Shown here piece after piece: positions 55,094-63,887 of a stretch of DNA of 64,000 bases. Each line of letters starts with the position of its first letter. The stretch's first letter is position 1. Below the pieces are notes generated by a model that was not told the origin of the DNA, ran no database searches, and saw nothing but the letters and a program-made list of their open reading frames with translations. The stretch is taken from positions 1-64,000 of the forward strand of contig JAUJOT010000006.1 of NCBI GenBank assembly GCA_030447505.1. The letters are read 5' to 3'. The translations under genes were made by a program, and so were the position numbers. This DNA is from Solirubrobacteraceae bacterium. Its GTDB lineage: Bacteria; Actinomycetota; Thermoleophilia; Solirubrobacterales; Solirubrobacteraceae.

Positions 55094-55184
55094 GGGAGCG
55101 CGGCTCCCGGCATCCACACGTCAGAGAATCGGCGCCAGCGACCGCCTGGACAGGGCACGTACTTACGGGGACGACCAGCTAGCG

Positions 55185-55667
55185 CTAGCGCCCAGCGACT
55201 GCGGCGACGTACTGGGCGACGAGCTTGGCTTCTTCGCCCTCGTACAGATCGGCGGGCATCTGGCCCTGGCCGCGTGCGCGGCCTTCCTCGATCGCGTTGA
55301 GCGTCAGGCCGACGGTCGGTGCGAGGACGTCGAGATCGGTACCGACGCGACCGACAGCGCCCGAAGCGTCGAGCGCGTGGCAGGTGGCGCACTTCTGGTT
55401 GAACAGGCTGCGGCCCTCCTGCAGGTCGGCGCTGAGCGTCGTGCCGCCCGGCCCGGCGGCGGCCTGGTCGCTGGTCACGACGACCGCCGGGACGATCAGC
55501 CCGAACAGCACGATCGCGCCCGCGACGGCGAACTCGCCGGCGTGCAGCGGGCGGCGGCGCCCGCGCTCGAGCGTGTCGCGCATCCCGCGCGGGCCGCCGC
55601 GCATCGCCACGAGGACGACGCCGAGACCCAACGCGATGAAGAACGAGAGGAAGGCGATTGCTGCCAT
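55185..55667 (-). CDS. Membrane-anchored c-type cytochrome
   Basis: 160 residues. Two N-terminal membrane helices (AAIAFLSFFIALGLGVVLVA and FAVAGAIVLFGLIVPAVVV) are followed by a single-haem domain with CATCH (about residue 96). The distal Met is probably in GQGQMPADLYEG, with KLVAQYVAAVAG as the C-terminal helix. It would carry electrons on the outer face of the membrane. It could be a fragment of a cytochrome bc or alternative complex III gene cluster, but the genes that usually flank such cytochromes are absent. Confidence 0.9.
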   Translation of the reverse strand: MAAIAFLSFFIALGLGVVLVAMRGGPRGMRDTLERGRRRPLHAGEFAVAGAIVLFGLIVPAVVVTSDQAAAGPGGTTLSADLQEGRSLFNQKCATCHALDASGAVGRVGTDLDVLAPTVGLTLNAIEEGRARGQGQMPADLYEGEEAKLVAQYVAAVAGR

Positions 55668-55772
55668 GCGGCGGGCAATCTACTCGACCGCGAGGCGACG
55701 TCGCCTCACCATCGCGCGGACAACAGACGCGACGGCGGTGAATCGCTGCCGTACCGAGGCGCTGCGCGCGCG

Positions 55773-58700
55773 TCATCGCCGCCGTCCGGCACCGAAGCTC
55801 ATGACGGGCGGAGCGACGGCGCGGAAGTCGTCCGTCCCGGTCGGGGCGAGCTGCTGCGCGGCCCGCTGCAGGTCGGCCTGCCGCGCGAGCTCCGTCGCGT
55901 GGGCACCGCCGGCGAAGCCGGTGCTCAGCGAGAAGTCCTTGACCTGCGCCGCCACGCGGTCACCGACCTCCAGGCGGGTCAGGCGCTGCGCGACGATGTT
56001 GATCGCCCCGCCCGCCGACGCGTGGCGCTCCAGGCGCCCGTCGACCACGACGAGCGGCTCGGTCCGGACGGTCAGCCGGTCGCGCTCGTAGATCTGCGGC
56101 GCGACGATGACGTTGACCGTCCCATGCTCGTCCTCGAGCAGCATGAAGGTGATCCCCTTGGCTGTTCCCGGCCTCTGACGCGCGATGACGAGCCCGCCGA
56201 CGCGCACCTGCGCGCCGTGCTGCAGGCGCTCGAGCGCGCCGACGTCGACCGCGCCGGCGGCGTGCAGGCGCGCGCGCAGCAGCCCGAGTGGATGGGCCGA
56301 GGCGGTCAGGCCGGTCATCGCGTAGTCGGCGACCATCTCGTCCCAGTCCGACAGCGGCTGCAGCGGCGGCGGCGCGGGCAGGTCGAGCGCGAGCGCGAGC
56401 TGAACGCCCTCCTGGCCGCGCCCGCGCACGGGCGGGTGGGACGGTTTCGTCACCCCGAGCTGCCACAGCGCGACACGCCGCTCGCCGCCCGCCAGCGCAT
56501 CGCAGGCGCCCGACCAGGCGAGACGCTCGAGCGCTGCACGGCCCGCGCCGGCACGCGAGGCGAGGTCCTCCAGGGAGCGAAACGGGCCGCCCGCGTGGCG
56601 CGCCTGCACGAGTGCCGCGACCTCGTCGGCGCACACGCCGAGCACGTAGCCGAGGCCAACCTGGACCGCGCCGTCCTGCGTCACGATGCAGCCGATCTCG
56701 CTTGCGTTCACGTCCGGCGCGATGACCTCGATCCCACGCCGCTGCGCCTCGTGGACGAGCGCGTCGGGCGGGTAGAAGCCCATCGGCTGCTCGTCGAGCA
56801 GCGCGCAGAGGAACTCCGGCCCGTAGTGCACGCGCAGCCACGTCGACTGGTAGGCGAGCAGGCCGAAGGCGGCGCCGTGGGCCTTTGGAAAGCCGAAGCC
56901 CGAGAAGCCCGAGACCATCGTGAAGACCTGCTCGGCGAGCTCCTCGGTCACGTCCCGGTGCGTCGCCAACGCACCCTCGACGAAGCGCCGGTGGTGGGCC
57001 TCGATCGCCTCCGACGAGCGCTTGCGGCTCATCGCCCGGCGCAGGCCCTCGGCCTCGCCGACGTCGAAGCCGGCGAACGCCTGAGCGACCTCGAGCACCT
57101 GGTCTTGGAAGATGATCGTGCCGAGCGTGTCGCGCAGCGGCGGCTCGAGCGACGGGTGCAGGTACGGGACCTCGTAGCTGGGATCGGCGCGCATCCGCTG
57201 GCGGCGCTCGATGTACGGGTTGACGGCGCCGCCGACGATCGGACCGGGCCGCACGATCGCGACCTGGATCGTGAGGTCGTCGAGGTTCGCCGGCCGCGTG
57301 CGCCGCAGCGAGCCCATCTGCGCGCGCGACTCGATCTGAAAGACGCCGGTCGTGTCGGCGTTCTGGATGCACTCGTACGTCGCCGGGTCGTCGTACGCAA
57401 TCCGGCTGAGGTCGATCCGCTCGCCGCGACGCCGGGCGACGTGCTCGACACAGCGCTCGACGGCCGACAGCATTCCCAGGCCGAGCAGGTCGATCTTCAG
57501 AAAGCCCGCGTCGGCGCAGGAGTCCTTGTCCCACTGCGCGAGCTGGCGGCCCTCCATCGCGGCCGGCACGAGCGGGACGCAGTCGACGAGCGGGCGCGTG
57601 GCGACGATCATCCCGCCGGAGTGCTGGGAGAGGTGGCGCGGCAGGCCGTAGGCCTCGTAGGCCAGGCGCACGAGCCACTGCCAGCGGCCGGTTCGCCGTC
57701 CCGGCCCGAGCGCGACGTCGATGTCGCGGTCGACCTCGAACGACGACCAGCCCTCGCTGCCGCGCGCGACGCGCTCGATCTCCCCCGGCGGCAGCCCGAG
57801 CGCCTTGCCGAGCTCGCGGATCGCGCCGCGCGCGCGGTACGTCGGGAAGGCCGCGACGAGCGCCGAGCGCTCGCGCCCGTAGCGCTCGTGCACGCGCGGG
57901 ATGAGGACCTCCCGGATGTCGCGCGGGAAGTCGAGATCGATGTCCGGCAGTGCGGTGAGCTTCTCGTTGAGGAAGCGCCCGAGCAGGAGCTTGTTGGCGA
58001 TCGGGTCGACGTGGCTGAGGCCGGTCAGATGGCAGACGATCGAGGAGACGCTCGAGCCGCGACCGCGACCGGGCGGCAAGAGCGCGCGCGGATTGGATCC
58101 CGCCTCCCACCCCCCACGCCCGCGCACCTCGCCGGCCACCTCGCGCGCGAGCTCGAGCAGGTCGCGGTGCAGGAGGAAGAAGCCCGCGAGGCCGAGGCCG
58201 TCGATGACGCGCAGCTCCTCCTCCAGACGCGCCTTGGCCTCTTCGTGATGCGTGCTCCCGCGCGGGTAGCGCTCGTCGAAGCGCGCCTGGCAGACCTCGG
58301 CCAGCGCGCGGCTCGCCGTCGTGTCCTCGGCGCCGGGGTAGCGGTAGCCGAGGTCGCTCGTGAGGTCGAAGGTCAGCGTCTCGGCGAGCCGCTGCGATTC
58401 GGCGACGGCGTCGGGATGATCGGCGAAGCGCGCCGCCATCGCCTGCGGCGTCGTGAGCACGTGCGCGTGGTTGCCGCGGCGCAGCGGCTCGCAGGCGTCG
58501 AGCGTCGTGTGCTCGCGGATCGCGACGAACGCGTCCTGCAGGTAGGCGCGCTCGGGCGTGTGCGCGTGGACGTTCCCGGTCGCGACCGTCGCGACGTTCA
58601 GCCGTTGCGCGAGCCCCGCAAGCCCGCGGTTGAGCGCGCGGTCGTGGCGCGCCAGCGGACGCTGCAGCTCGACGCGGAAGGCGTCGCGGCCGAAGGCGGC

Positions 58701-59135
58701 GAGCAGGCGGCGCATCGTCGGCTCGTCGCGCACGCCGCTGCGCGCGCAGCCGCTCAGGCAGACGAGGCCCGCATGGTGGGCGACGACGTCGTCGAGCGTG
58801 ACCGCCGGCTCGCAGCGATCGCGCTGCGGCCCGTCGCGCGTCTGCGCGTGGGCGCGCGTCAGCAGCCGGCAGAGGCTGCGCCAGCCGGTCGCGTCGCGGA
58901 CGAGCAGCGTGAGGTGGCGCCCGTCGGCGAGCGTGACCTCCGCCCCGTGGATCGCGCGCAGCCCGAGCGCCTTGGCCGCCTGCGCGAACTCCATCGAACC
59001 CGACAGCGAGTCGTGATCGGTGAGCGCGAGGGCGCGGTGGCCGTGGCGGACGGCAGCCGCGGCGAGCTCCTCGGGCTGCGAGGCGCCGTCGAGGAACGAG
59101 TAGGCGGAGTGGCAGTGCAGCTCGGTATACGGCAT
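55773..59135 (-). CDS. dnaE2: Error-prone DNA polymerase III alpha subunit
   Basis: 1120 residues, close to the 1050-1100 of DnaE2 proteins. PHP domain first (ELHCHSAYSFLDGASQPEEL), then the polymerase palm with the catalytic acids in LPDIDLDFPRDIREVLIPRV, fingers (GRGRGSSVSSIVCHLTGLSH; SGFSGFGFPKAHGAAFGLLA), helix-hairpin-helix and an OB domain (VRVGGLVIARQRPGTAKGIT). It copies past DNA damage with ImuB. ATG 59135 is used because a LexA-type box ends 2 bases upstream; an ATG at 59153 upstream of the box has GGAGG nearby and is the alternative. Monocistronic by position. Confidence 0.95.
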   Translation of the reverse strand: MPYTELHCHSAYSFLDGASQPEELAAAAVRHGHRALALTDHDSLSGSMEFAQAAKALGLRAIHGAEVTLADGRHLTLLVRDATGWRSLCRLLTRAHAQTRDGPQRDRCEPAVTLDDVVAHHAGLVCLSGCARSGVRDEPTMRRLLAAFGRDAFRVELQRPLARHDRALNRGLAGLAQRLNVATVATGNVHAHTPERAYLQDAFVAIREHTTLDACEPLRRGNHAHVLTTPQAMAARFADHPDAVAESQRLAETLTFDLTSDLGYRYPGAEDTTASRALAEVCQARFDERYPRGSTHHEEAKARLEEELRVIDGLGLAGFFLLHRDLLELAREVAGEVRGRGGWEAGSNPRALLPPGRGRGSSVSSIVCHLTGLSHVDPIANKLLLGRFLNEKLTALPDIDLDFPRDIREVLIPRVHERYGRERSALVAAFPTYRARGAIRELGKALGLPPGEIERVARGSEGWSSFEVDRDIDVALGPGRRTGRWQWLVRLAYEAYGLPRHLSQHSGGMIVATRPLVDCVPLVPAAMEGRQLAQWDKDSCADAGFLKIDLLGLGMLSAVERCVEHVARRRGERIDLSRIAYDDPATYECIQNADTTGVFQIESRAQMGSLRRTRPANLDDLTIQVAIVRPGPIVGGAVNPYIERRQRMRADPSYEVPYLHPSLEPPLRDTLGTIIFQDQVLEVAQAFAGFDVGEAEGLRRAMSRKRSSEAIEAHHRRFVEGALATHRDVTEELAEQVFTMVSGFSGFGFPKAHGAAFGLLAYQSTWLRVHYGPEFLCALLDEQPMGFYPPDALVHEAQRRGIEVIAPDVNASEIGCIVTQDGAVQVGLGYVLGVCADEVAALVQARHAGGPFRSLEDLASRAGAGRAALERLAWSGACDALAGGERRVALWQLGVTKPSHPPVRGRGQEGVQLALALDLPAPPPLQPLSDWDEMVADYAMTGLTASAHPLGLLRARLHAAGAVDVGALERLQHGAQVRVGGLVIARQRPGTAKGITFMLLEDEHGTVNVIVAPQIYERDRLTVRTEPLVVVDGRLERHASAGGAINIVAQRLTRLEVGDRVAAQVKDFSLSTGFAGGAHATELARQADLQRAAQQLAPTGTDDFRAVAPPVMSFGAGRRR

Positions 59136-59137
59136 AC

Positions 59138-59149
59138 GAACAGATGTTC
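59138..59149. promoter_or_regulatory. LexA (SOS) box at dnaE2
   Basis: GAAC-AGAT-GTTC, within CGAACAGATGTTCC, matches the Gram-positive LexA operator (CGAAC-N4-GTTCG type). It lies 2 bases upstream of the ATG at 59135, implying a near-leaderless SOS-regulated transcript. Confidence 0.8.
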
Positions 59150-59281
59150 CCATACGCCTCCGACGTGACTCTCGCATGTCGCGGTGAGAAGGCTTCCAGG
59201 GTCGCTTCGGACGATTTCCCGACCACCCCCGCGGCGCCCTCCCGCCGCCCCGATCGCCGACGCCCACGCCCCACGCACGTC

Positions 59282-60493
59282 TCAAGCGACGACGCAGTCG
59301 AAGCGCTGCTCCCACAATCCACCTGCGGGGCGCGACGACGCCGATAGCAGCCGGCTGTCCTCGATCGTGTGGTCGAACTCGCCCGCGACCTGCACGACCC
59401 TCCCGATACCGGCGGCGGCGCCGCTGGAGGTGCTGTTCGTGCGGTACGTGCGCACGTCGAGATGCGCGCGGTCGCGGATCGCCTCGCCGAGCGCGCGGAT
59501 CGCGGCGCCGCTGCGGGGATCGTCGCGAAAGCGGTTCCAGGCCGCGGCGACGAGCGGGTCGCGCAGATCCAGGCGCGCCGCGAGCTCCCAGCGGCGCCCG
59601 CGGCTGTCGGCGGAGATCACCAGCGCGCGGCCGCCGAGCGCGCGTGCCAGACCGGGCGGCAGGGCCGCGCCGGCGGCGACCGTGCCCGACGTCGAGAGCG
59701 ACAGCTCCTTTGGACGGCGCCCGCGGTCGAGCGTCACCGCGAGCGTCACAGCCCGCTCCGCGCTTGCGACGGGGCCGCCGAGCGCGACCGTGACCGCGCC
59801 CCAGCCCGCGCCGCCGCCGTTCACCGCGAACGTGACGTCGCCGGTGCGCCGATCGCGTCGCCCGCCGATCGTCGCGCCCGCGAGCGCCCGCAGCGATGTT
59901 CCCGCAACCGAGTTGCCGATCCCGATCGTGCCGAGCCCGCGGAGGCCGCCCTCGTAGAAGACCTCGCGCGCGGAGACCGACGGACCGTCGCCGTCGCGGA
60001 TCGCGCGCATCAACGCGGCGGCCTCGCGCGCGTCGCGCGCGACGAAGACCCGGCCCGAGTTGAGCACCGCCTGCGCAGCGAGGCGCGCCTCGTCCGTCAT
60101 CCCGACCTCGCGCCCGTCGAGCGTCGCTTTCGCGCGCGCGCCCAAGGCAACCTCCAGACCGGCGGCACCGCTGCGTGCCACCGTCAGGCGGATCGTCTTG
60201 TCCGACATCACCTCGCGCAGCACGTAGCGGTCGTGGTCGACGCGGACGACGACGAGGCTGACCGCGAAGTGGCGCGCGTCGCGCCTGCTGGCGACCGTGC
60301 ACGGCTTCGCCCTCAGGTCCGGGCACGGGCCACCGCCGACGACGCACAGCGCGTGGCGGATCTGGCCGGCGACGGCATTGACGATCCCCGGCGCGCCGGC
60401 GGCGGCGAACACCAGCGCAGCGGTCAGCGACACGGCCAGTACCGCGATGAGCGCGACGTAATCGACGGTCGCCTGGCCACGCGAGCAGCGCAT
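59282..60493 (-). CDS. Pilin-like N-terminus protein of unknown function
   Basis: 403 residues. Residues 1-30 resemble Flp/TadE-type pilins (RGQATVDYVALIAVLAVSLT): cleavage after Gly, then a hydrophobic helix. Two early Cys occur in HALCVVGGGPCPDL. The rest is a Gly/Ala/Arg-rich beta-type domain (FYEGGLRGLGTIGIGNSVAG, GDVTFAVNGGGAGWGAVTVA) and no known enzyme motif is seen. Too long for a plain pilin, so perhaps a minor pseudopilin or adhesin exported by a Tad-type system. No tad genes are adjacent. Confidence 0.65.
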   Translation of the reverse strand: MRCSRGQATVDYVALIAVLAVSLTAALVFAAAGAPGIVNAVAGQIRHALCVVGGGPCPDLRAKPCTVASRRDARHFAVSLVVVRVDHDRYVLREVMSDKTIRLTVARSGAAGLEVALGARAKATLDGREVGMTDEARLAAQAVLNSGRVFVARDAREAAALMRAIRDGDGPSVSAREVFYEGGLRGLGTIGIGNSVAGTSLRALAGATIGGRRDRRTGDVTFAVNGGGAGWGAVTVALGGPVASAERAVTLAVTLDRGRRPKELSLSTSGTVAAGAALPPGLARALGGRALVISADSRGRRWELAARLDLRDPLVAAAWNRFRDDPRSGAAIRALGEAIRDRAHLDVRTYRTNSTSSGAAAGIGRVVQVAGEFDHTIEDSRLLSASSRPAGGLWEQRFDCVVA

Positions 60494-60526
60494 GTCGCCG
60501 AGGCTGCCGCGCGTCGTGTGACGGAT

Positions 60527-61048
60527 CTACACGTGTCTGCTCGAAAAGAACCCGAGCTTCGTGCCGGCGATCGCACGCGAGCCGGGGAGCCGCACGTAGC
60601 GCCTGCCGTGGCGCGCCTCGTCGGCCGCCACGAGGGGCGCGAGCAGCAGCGCCTGCGTGAGGCCGACGAGCATCGAGCCCAGCGTGATCCGCAGCCCCGC
60701 GTCCCAGCCGACGGCGCCGACGCCGAGCTCGCCGGGGACGACGAACAGTGCGACGAGCACGACGACGACGAGCGGCGGCATCCAGAGCGGCGTCGGCTCG
60801 CCGGCCGGCCGCGTCGCTGAGCTGAGCGGCTGCGCCGCGGCGAGCCAGCGCCGCAGCGACAGCGGCCCGAGCACGGCCAGCAGGATCGTGACGAACGCGA
60901 TCTGGCCCGCGGTGCTGGCCGCGCGATCGCCGGCCTCCGCGACCAACGCGAGCAGCAGCACGCTGCCGAGCGCGCCCGCGGCGGCGAGCACGGCGCCCTC
61001 GATTCGCAGGCGCTCGCGGTACGTCGGCGGTGGCGGCGGTTCGCTCAT
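60527..61048 (-). CDS. Small polytopic membrane protein, unknown
   Basis: 173 residues with about four or five helices (VLAAAGALGSVLLLALVAEA, IAFVTILLAVLGPLSLRRWL, PPLVVVVLVALFVVPGELGV, LGSMLVGLTQALLLAPLVAA). ATG at 61048 immediately follows the TAG stop of the upstream membrane gene, so they are co-translated. No family recognised. Confidence 0.6.
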   Translation of the reverse strand: MSEPPPPPTYRERLRIEGAVLAAAGALGSVLLLALVAEAGDRAASTAGQIAFVTILLAVLGPLSLRRWLAAAQPLSSATRPAGEPTPLWMPPLVVVVLVALFVVPGELGVGAVGWDAGLRITLGSMLVGLTQALLLAPLVAADEARHGRRYVRLPGSRAIAGTKLGFFSSRHV

Positions 61049-62311
61049 CTATCCCGCGACTACGGCGCCGGCGACGGCCGCGATCACGGCGGCGACGAGG
61101 ACGCGGTCGCGCCACGCCGCGCGCAGGAGCTCCGGCGCGACGGCGGGTGGGGGCGCCTCCCTGAAGCGCTCGGCCTCCGCCCCGACCCAGCGCAGCACCG
61201 CGGCCGCGAGCGCGGCCGGGCGGCGCCGAACGTGGCGAACCTCGGCCACGAGCGCGCGGCCCGACGCGCCGAGCGCGCCGCCCGCGCCGAGGCGGTCGAG
61301 GATCTCCGACGCCTCGCTCATCGCGGGCAGGCGGCGCGCGACGCGCAGCGAGCGTCGCGCGACCTCGCGCAGGCCGTCCTCGCCGGCGGCCGCGCGCAAC
61401 CACGTCGCGACGAGCACGAGCAGGCCGGCGCGGATCGTGCGCCGGAGCATCAGGTCCAGATCCGTCCCGCCGATCAGGTTGAAGACGAGAGCCCCGCCGG
61501 CGAGCAGCGCCGCGAGCGCGAGGCCGGCGCGAACCGGCGAGCGATCGGCGCGTGCGGTTGCCCACGCGATCGTCAGCCACGCCGCGACCGCGCCGAGCAC
61601 GAACCACGCCGTCGTCGCGATCAGCACGCAGAACGCGACGACCGCGGCCAGCGCGACCGCGCGCGGGTCATAGCGCGGACGCGGCGCCGCACCCGCAGCG
61701 CCGTCGTCGTCGCTCGCCGGAGCGGGGCTGTCGCGCCGGTCGCGCGCGGCGTTCGCCGCCGGCCACCGGCGCAGCGCTGCGCGGTAGACGAGCACCTGCA
61801 CGACGCTTGCGAACACCGTCCACGCGGCGAGGGCCAAGGCCGTCGCGGTGAGCGCCGCGACCGTGCCTTCGGGCGCGCCCGGGATGCGTCCCGCGATCGC
61901 GTCGTACGCCGCTGCGTAGGCAGCGACTCCACCGACGATCCAGATGTAGAAGAGCGTGAAGACGAGCTGATCGGCGGCCCGGATCGCAGCGCAGGCGCCG
62001 ACCTGCGCCGCGAAGTGCCGGCCGCGCGCATGCAGCCGTCCGAGCAGCGGCGCCGACAGCGCCTGGGTGAGCGGCACGCTGACGCGCGACGGGCCGAGGA
62101 CGGCGATCGTCTGCAGCATCGCGGCGAGGCTCGCGCCGTATCCGATCCGCGCGCCGGCGACCTGCGCCGCGCGGGCAAGCGCGACGCCGCCCGCGAGCGC
62201 GACGGCGTAGCCGCCGGTCGGGACGACCCGCGAGGCGAGAAACGACGCGCTCGCGACGTGGGCGAGACCGGCCTGCGCGACGGCCTGCGAAGCGGGCTGA
62301 TAGACGCGCAT
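61049..62311 (-). CDS. Large polytopic membrane protein, unknown
   Basis: 420 residues. About nine hydrophobic helices, with an interhelical polar loop rich in Asp/Ala/Pro near residue 200. A second half with a soluble Arg-rich stretch (EASEILDRLGAGGALGASGR, EVRHVRRRPAALAAAVLRWV) precedes a C-terminal helix. LDLMLRRTIRAGLLVLVATW is reminiscent of ECF-transporter T components, but this is weak. It lies 16 bases after the DUF6504 gene, so it may be in the imuB operon or simply follow it. Confidence 0.6.
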   Translation of the reverse strand: MRVYQPASQAVAQAGLAHVASASFLASRVVPTGGYAVALAGGVALARAAQVAGARIGYGASLAAMLQTIAVLGPSRVSVPLTQALSAPLLGRLHARGRHFAAQVGACAAIRAADQLVFTLFYIWIVGGVAAYAAAYDAIAGRIPGAPEGTVAALTATALALAAWTVFASVVQVLVYRAALRRWPAANAARDRRDSPAPASDDDGAAGAAPRPRYDPRAVALAAVVAFCVLIATTAWFVLGAVAAWLTIAWATARADRSPVRAGLALAALLAGGALVFNLIGGTDLDLMLRRTIRAGLLVLVATWLRAAAGEDGLREVARRSLRVARRLPAMSEASEILDRLGAGGALGASGRALVAEVRHVRRRPAALAAAVLRWVGAEAERFREAPPPAVAPELLRAAWRDRVLVAAVIAAVAGAVVAG

Positions 62312-62327
62312 GGAACGAGAGTGTGGC

Positions 62328-62573
62328 TCAGCGCTGGCGATACCACCCCCGTTGCACGAGGTCGCGGAAGACGACGACGTTGCGCCCGCAGTGCGTGACG
62401 ACCTCCCAGTAGCGCCGCCGCAGCGGGCGCTCGGTCCACCAGCGGTCCTCGACGAGCCAGGTTTCGCGGACGGCGTCGACCGCGCGCCCGTCGACCTGCA
62501 GCGGTATGCCGGCGCTGTCGGCCTGCACCGTCGCCGGCTGCGGCGCGGCGATCCTCCGCGGACCCGGGCTCAC
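62328..62573 (-). CDS. DUF6504-type protein coupled to imuB
   Basis: 81 residues. The C-terminal core RETWLVEDRWWTERPLRRRY then WEVVTHCGRNVVVFRDLVQR is the small Trp-rich domain often found next to, or fused to, ImuB in actinobacteria. The GTG start overlaps the imuB stop (GTGA), so the two are coupled and probably act in the same SOS mutagenesis complex. Biochemical role unknown. Confidence 0.8.
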   Translation of the reverse strand: MSPGPRRIAAPQPATVQADSAGIPLQVDGRAVDAVRETWLVEDRWWTERPLRRRYWEVVTHCGRNVVVFRDLVQRGWYRQR

Positions 62574-63805
62574 CGGCTCCCGCTCCCGCTCCCGGCCGGT
62601 CCGGGATCGAACGGCGACAGCACGACGCGCCGCTCGGGCACGCGCGAGTCGGGATCGATCTCCAGGACGCGCAGCGCCGCGTCGGGCCCGGCGACGGCGC
62701 GCGCCTGGCGAACGGCCTCGCGCAGGCGCTCGTCGCGGCGTGCTGCGCCGTCGTCGAAGAGCGCGCGCGGCTCGCGATCGGGCGGGCCGAAGCGCTCCAC
62801 GATGAGCTCCAACGTGTCGGCGGGCGCGGGCAGCAGCGCCAGGCGGCCACCGAGCGCGAGGCGCATCCGTTGGGCGTCGGCGAGCGCCTCGCGAAAGACG
62901 ACGCGCTCGCGCCACGTGCCGCCCTCGACGAGCCGCGCCGAGAGCACGACGGAGCGCAGCGTCCGCCCGCGCCGCTCGCGGCGCGCGAGCAGGCGGTCCA
63001 CCAGCAGCCCGAGCGCGCGCCCGAGCTGCTCGCCGGAGCCGGACTCCGGCAGCTCGAGCGCCTCGCGCAGCAGCTCGCCCGGCTGGCGCGGGCGCAGCGG
63101 CGTGTCCTGCCCGCGGGCGAGATCGTGGGCGAGCAGGCCCGGGCGCCCGAAGCGATCGGCGACGGCGTCGCGCGGCAGCGCCGCGAGGTCGCCGAGCGTC
63201 GCGATCCCGAGCCGCTGCAACGGCTCGACGAGAGCCGCGGTCTGCGCGCGACGGCGCAGCAGCTCGACCGGATGCGGGGCGAGCTCGGCCGCCCCGGCGA
63301 CCCGCCGCGGCCGCCGGACGCGCGCGCCGGACGCCGCCACGAACGCACAGAAGCGGGTCGGCCCCTGCCCGATCCGCGGGCCGGCCAGCACCCGCCGCAG
63401 GCGCTCGGAGCCGTCCTGGGCGAGGTAGCCCTCGGCGAGCATCGTCACGATGCGGCCGGCGTGCAGGCGCTCCAGGGCGCGGGCATCGAAGCAGGCCTCG
63501 CCCGGCCGCAGCGACTCGACGGCGGCGCCGAGGCCCTCCAGCCGCGCGAGCGCGCGCTCCCATAGCTCGGCGACGCCGATCGGGTCAGGCGGCACGAGCG
63601 CCAGCCGCGGGCAGCGCGACAGCGCCTCCCCGATCCGCATCCCCGCGTGGATCCCGAACGCCTCAGCGGCCTGCGAGACGGCGCCGACGAACAGCTCGCG
63701 GCCGAGTTCCGGGGCGAGCGCCGCCGGCTCACCGAGCCGAGTGGGACGGAGCCCCGCGGCGACCGCGAGCTCAAATCGCTCGAGCAGGACGCAGACGATC
63801 GTCAT
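62570..63805 (-). CDS. imuB: ImuB-type inactive Y-family polymerase
   Basis: 411 residues. Y-family fold: N-terminal ERFELAVAAGLRPTRLGEPA, then AFGIHAGMRIGEALSRCPRL, helix-hairpin-helix region RLGIATLGDLAALPRDAVAD, and a little-finger domain. The metal-binding acids of active Y polymerases are missing (first strand reads VCVLLERFEL, and the SxDE motif reads SLRPGEACFDA), as expected of ImuB, which links DnaE2 to the beta clamp. No imuA-prime gene is seen upstream or downstream, unlike the mycobacterial cassette. ATG 63805 is chosen with the LexA box directly before it; an ATG at 63823 upstream of the box is the alternative. Confidence 0.92.
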   Translation of the reverse strand: MTIVCVLLERFELAVAAGLRPTRLGEPAALAPELGRELFVGAVSQAAEAFGIHAGMRIGEALSRCPRLALVPPDPIGVAELWERALARLEGLGAAVESLRPGEACFDARALERLHAGRIVTMLAEGYLAQDGSERLRRVLAGPRIGQGPTRFCAFVAASGARVRRPRRVAGAAELAPHPVELLRRRAQTAALVEPLQRLGIATLGDLAALPRDAVADRFGRPGLLAHDLARGQDTPLRPRQPGELLREALELPESGSGEQLGRALGLLVDRLLARRERRGRTLRSVVLSARLVEGGTWRERVVFREALADAQRMRLALGGRLALLPAPADTLELIVERFGPPDREPRALFDDGAARRDERLREAVRQARAVAGPDAALRVLEIDPDSRVPERRVVLSPFDPGPAGSGSGSR

Positions 63806-63807
63806 GA

Positions 63808-63819
63808 GAACGTATGTTC
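63808..63819. promoter_or_regulatory. LexA (SOS) box at imuB
   Basis: GAAC-GTAT-GTTC, within GAACGTATGTTCGC, is an SOS operator of the Gram-positive type. It lies exactly 2 bases upstream of the ATG at 63805, the same geometry as at dnaE2. Confidence 0.8.
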
Positions 63820-63887
63820 GCATCGATCGAGGAGCCGCGCAAGGAACCTTGGCGGCGCACGGGCACGCTCGTAAGCTGAGCGCCGTG

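Noticed and set aside
54711-59168. A 1485-residue plus-strand open frame across dnaE2
   Set aside because: It is the antisense shadow of dnaE2 in very GC-rich DNA; its composition is Arg/Ala/Asp/Val with no domain, while the minus strand carries full polymerase motifs.
59136-61607. Upstream extension of the dnaE2 reading frame to 1944 residues
   Set aside because: The extra part overlaps other genes, is Arg/Ala-rich noise, and lies beyond the LexA box and the family start.
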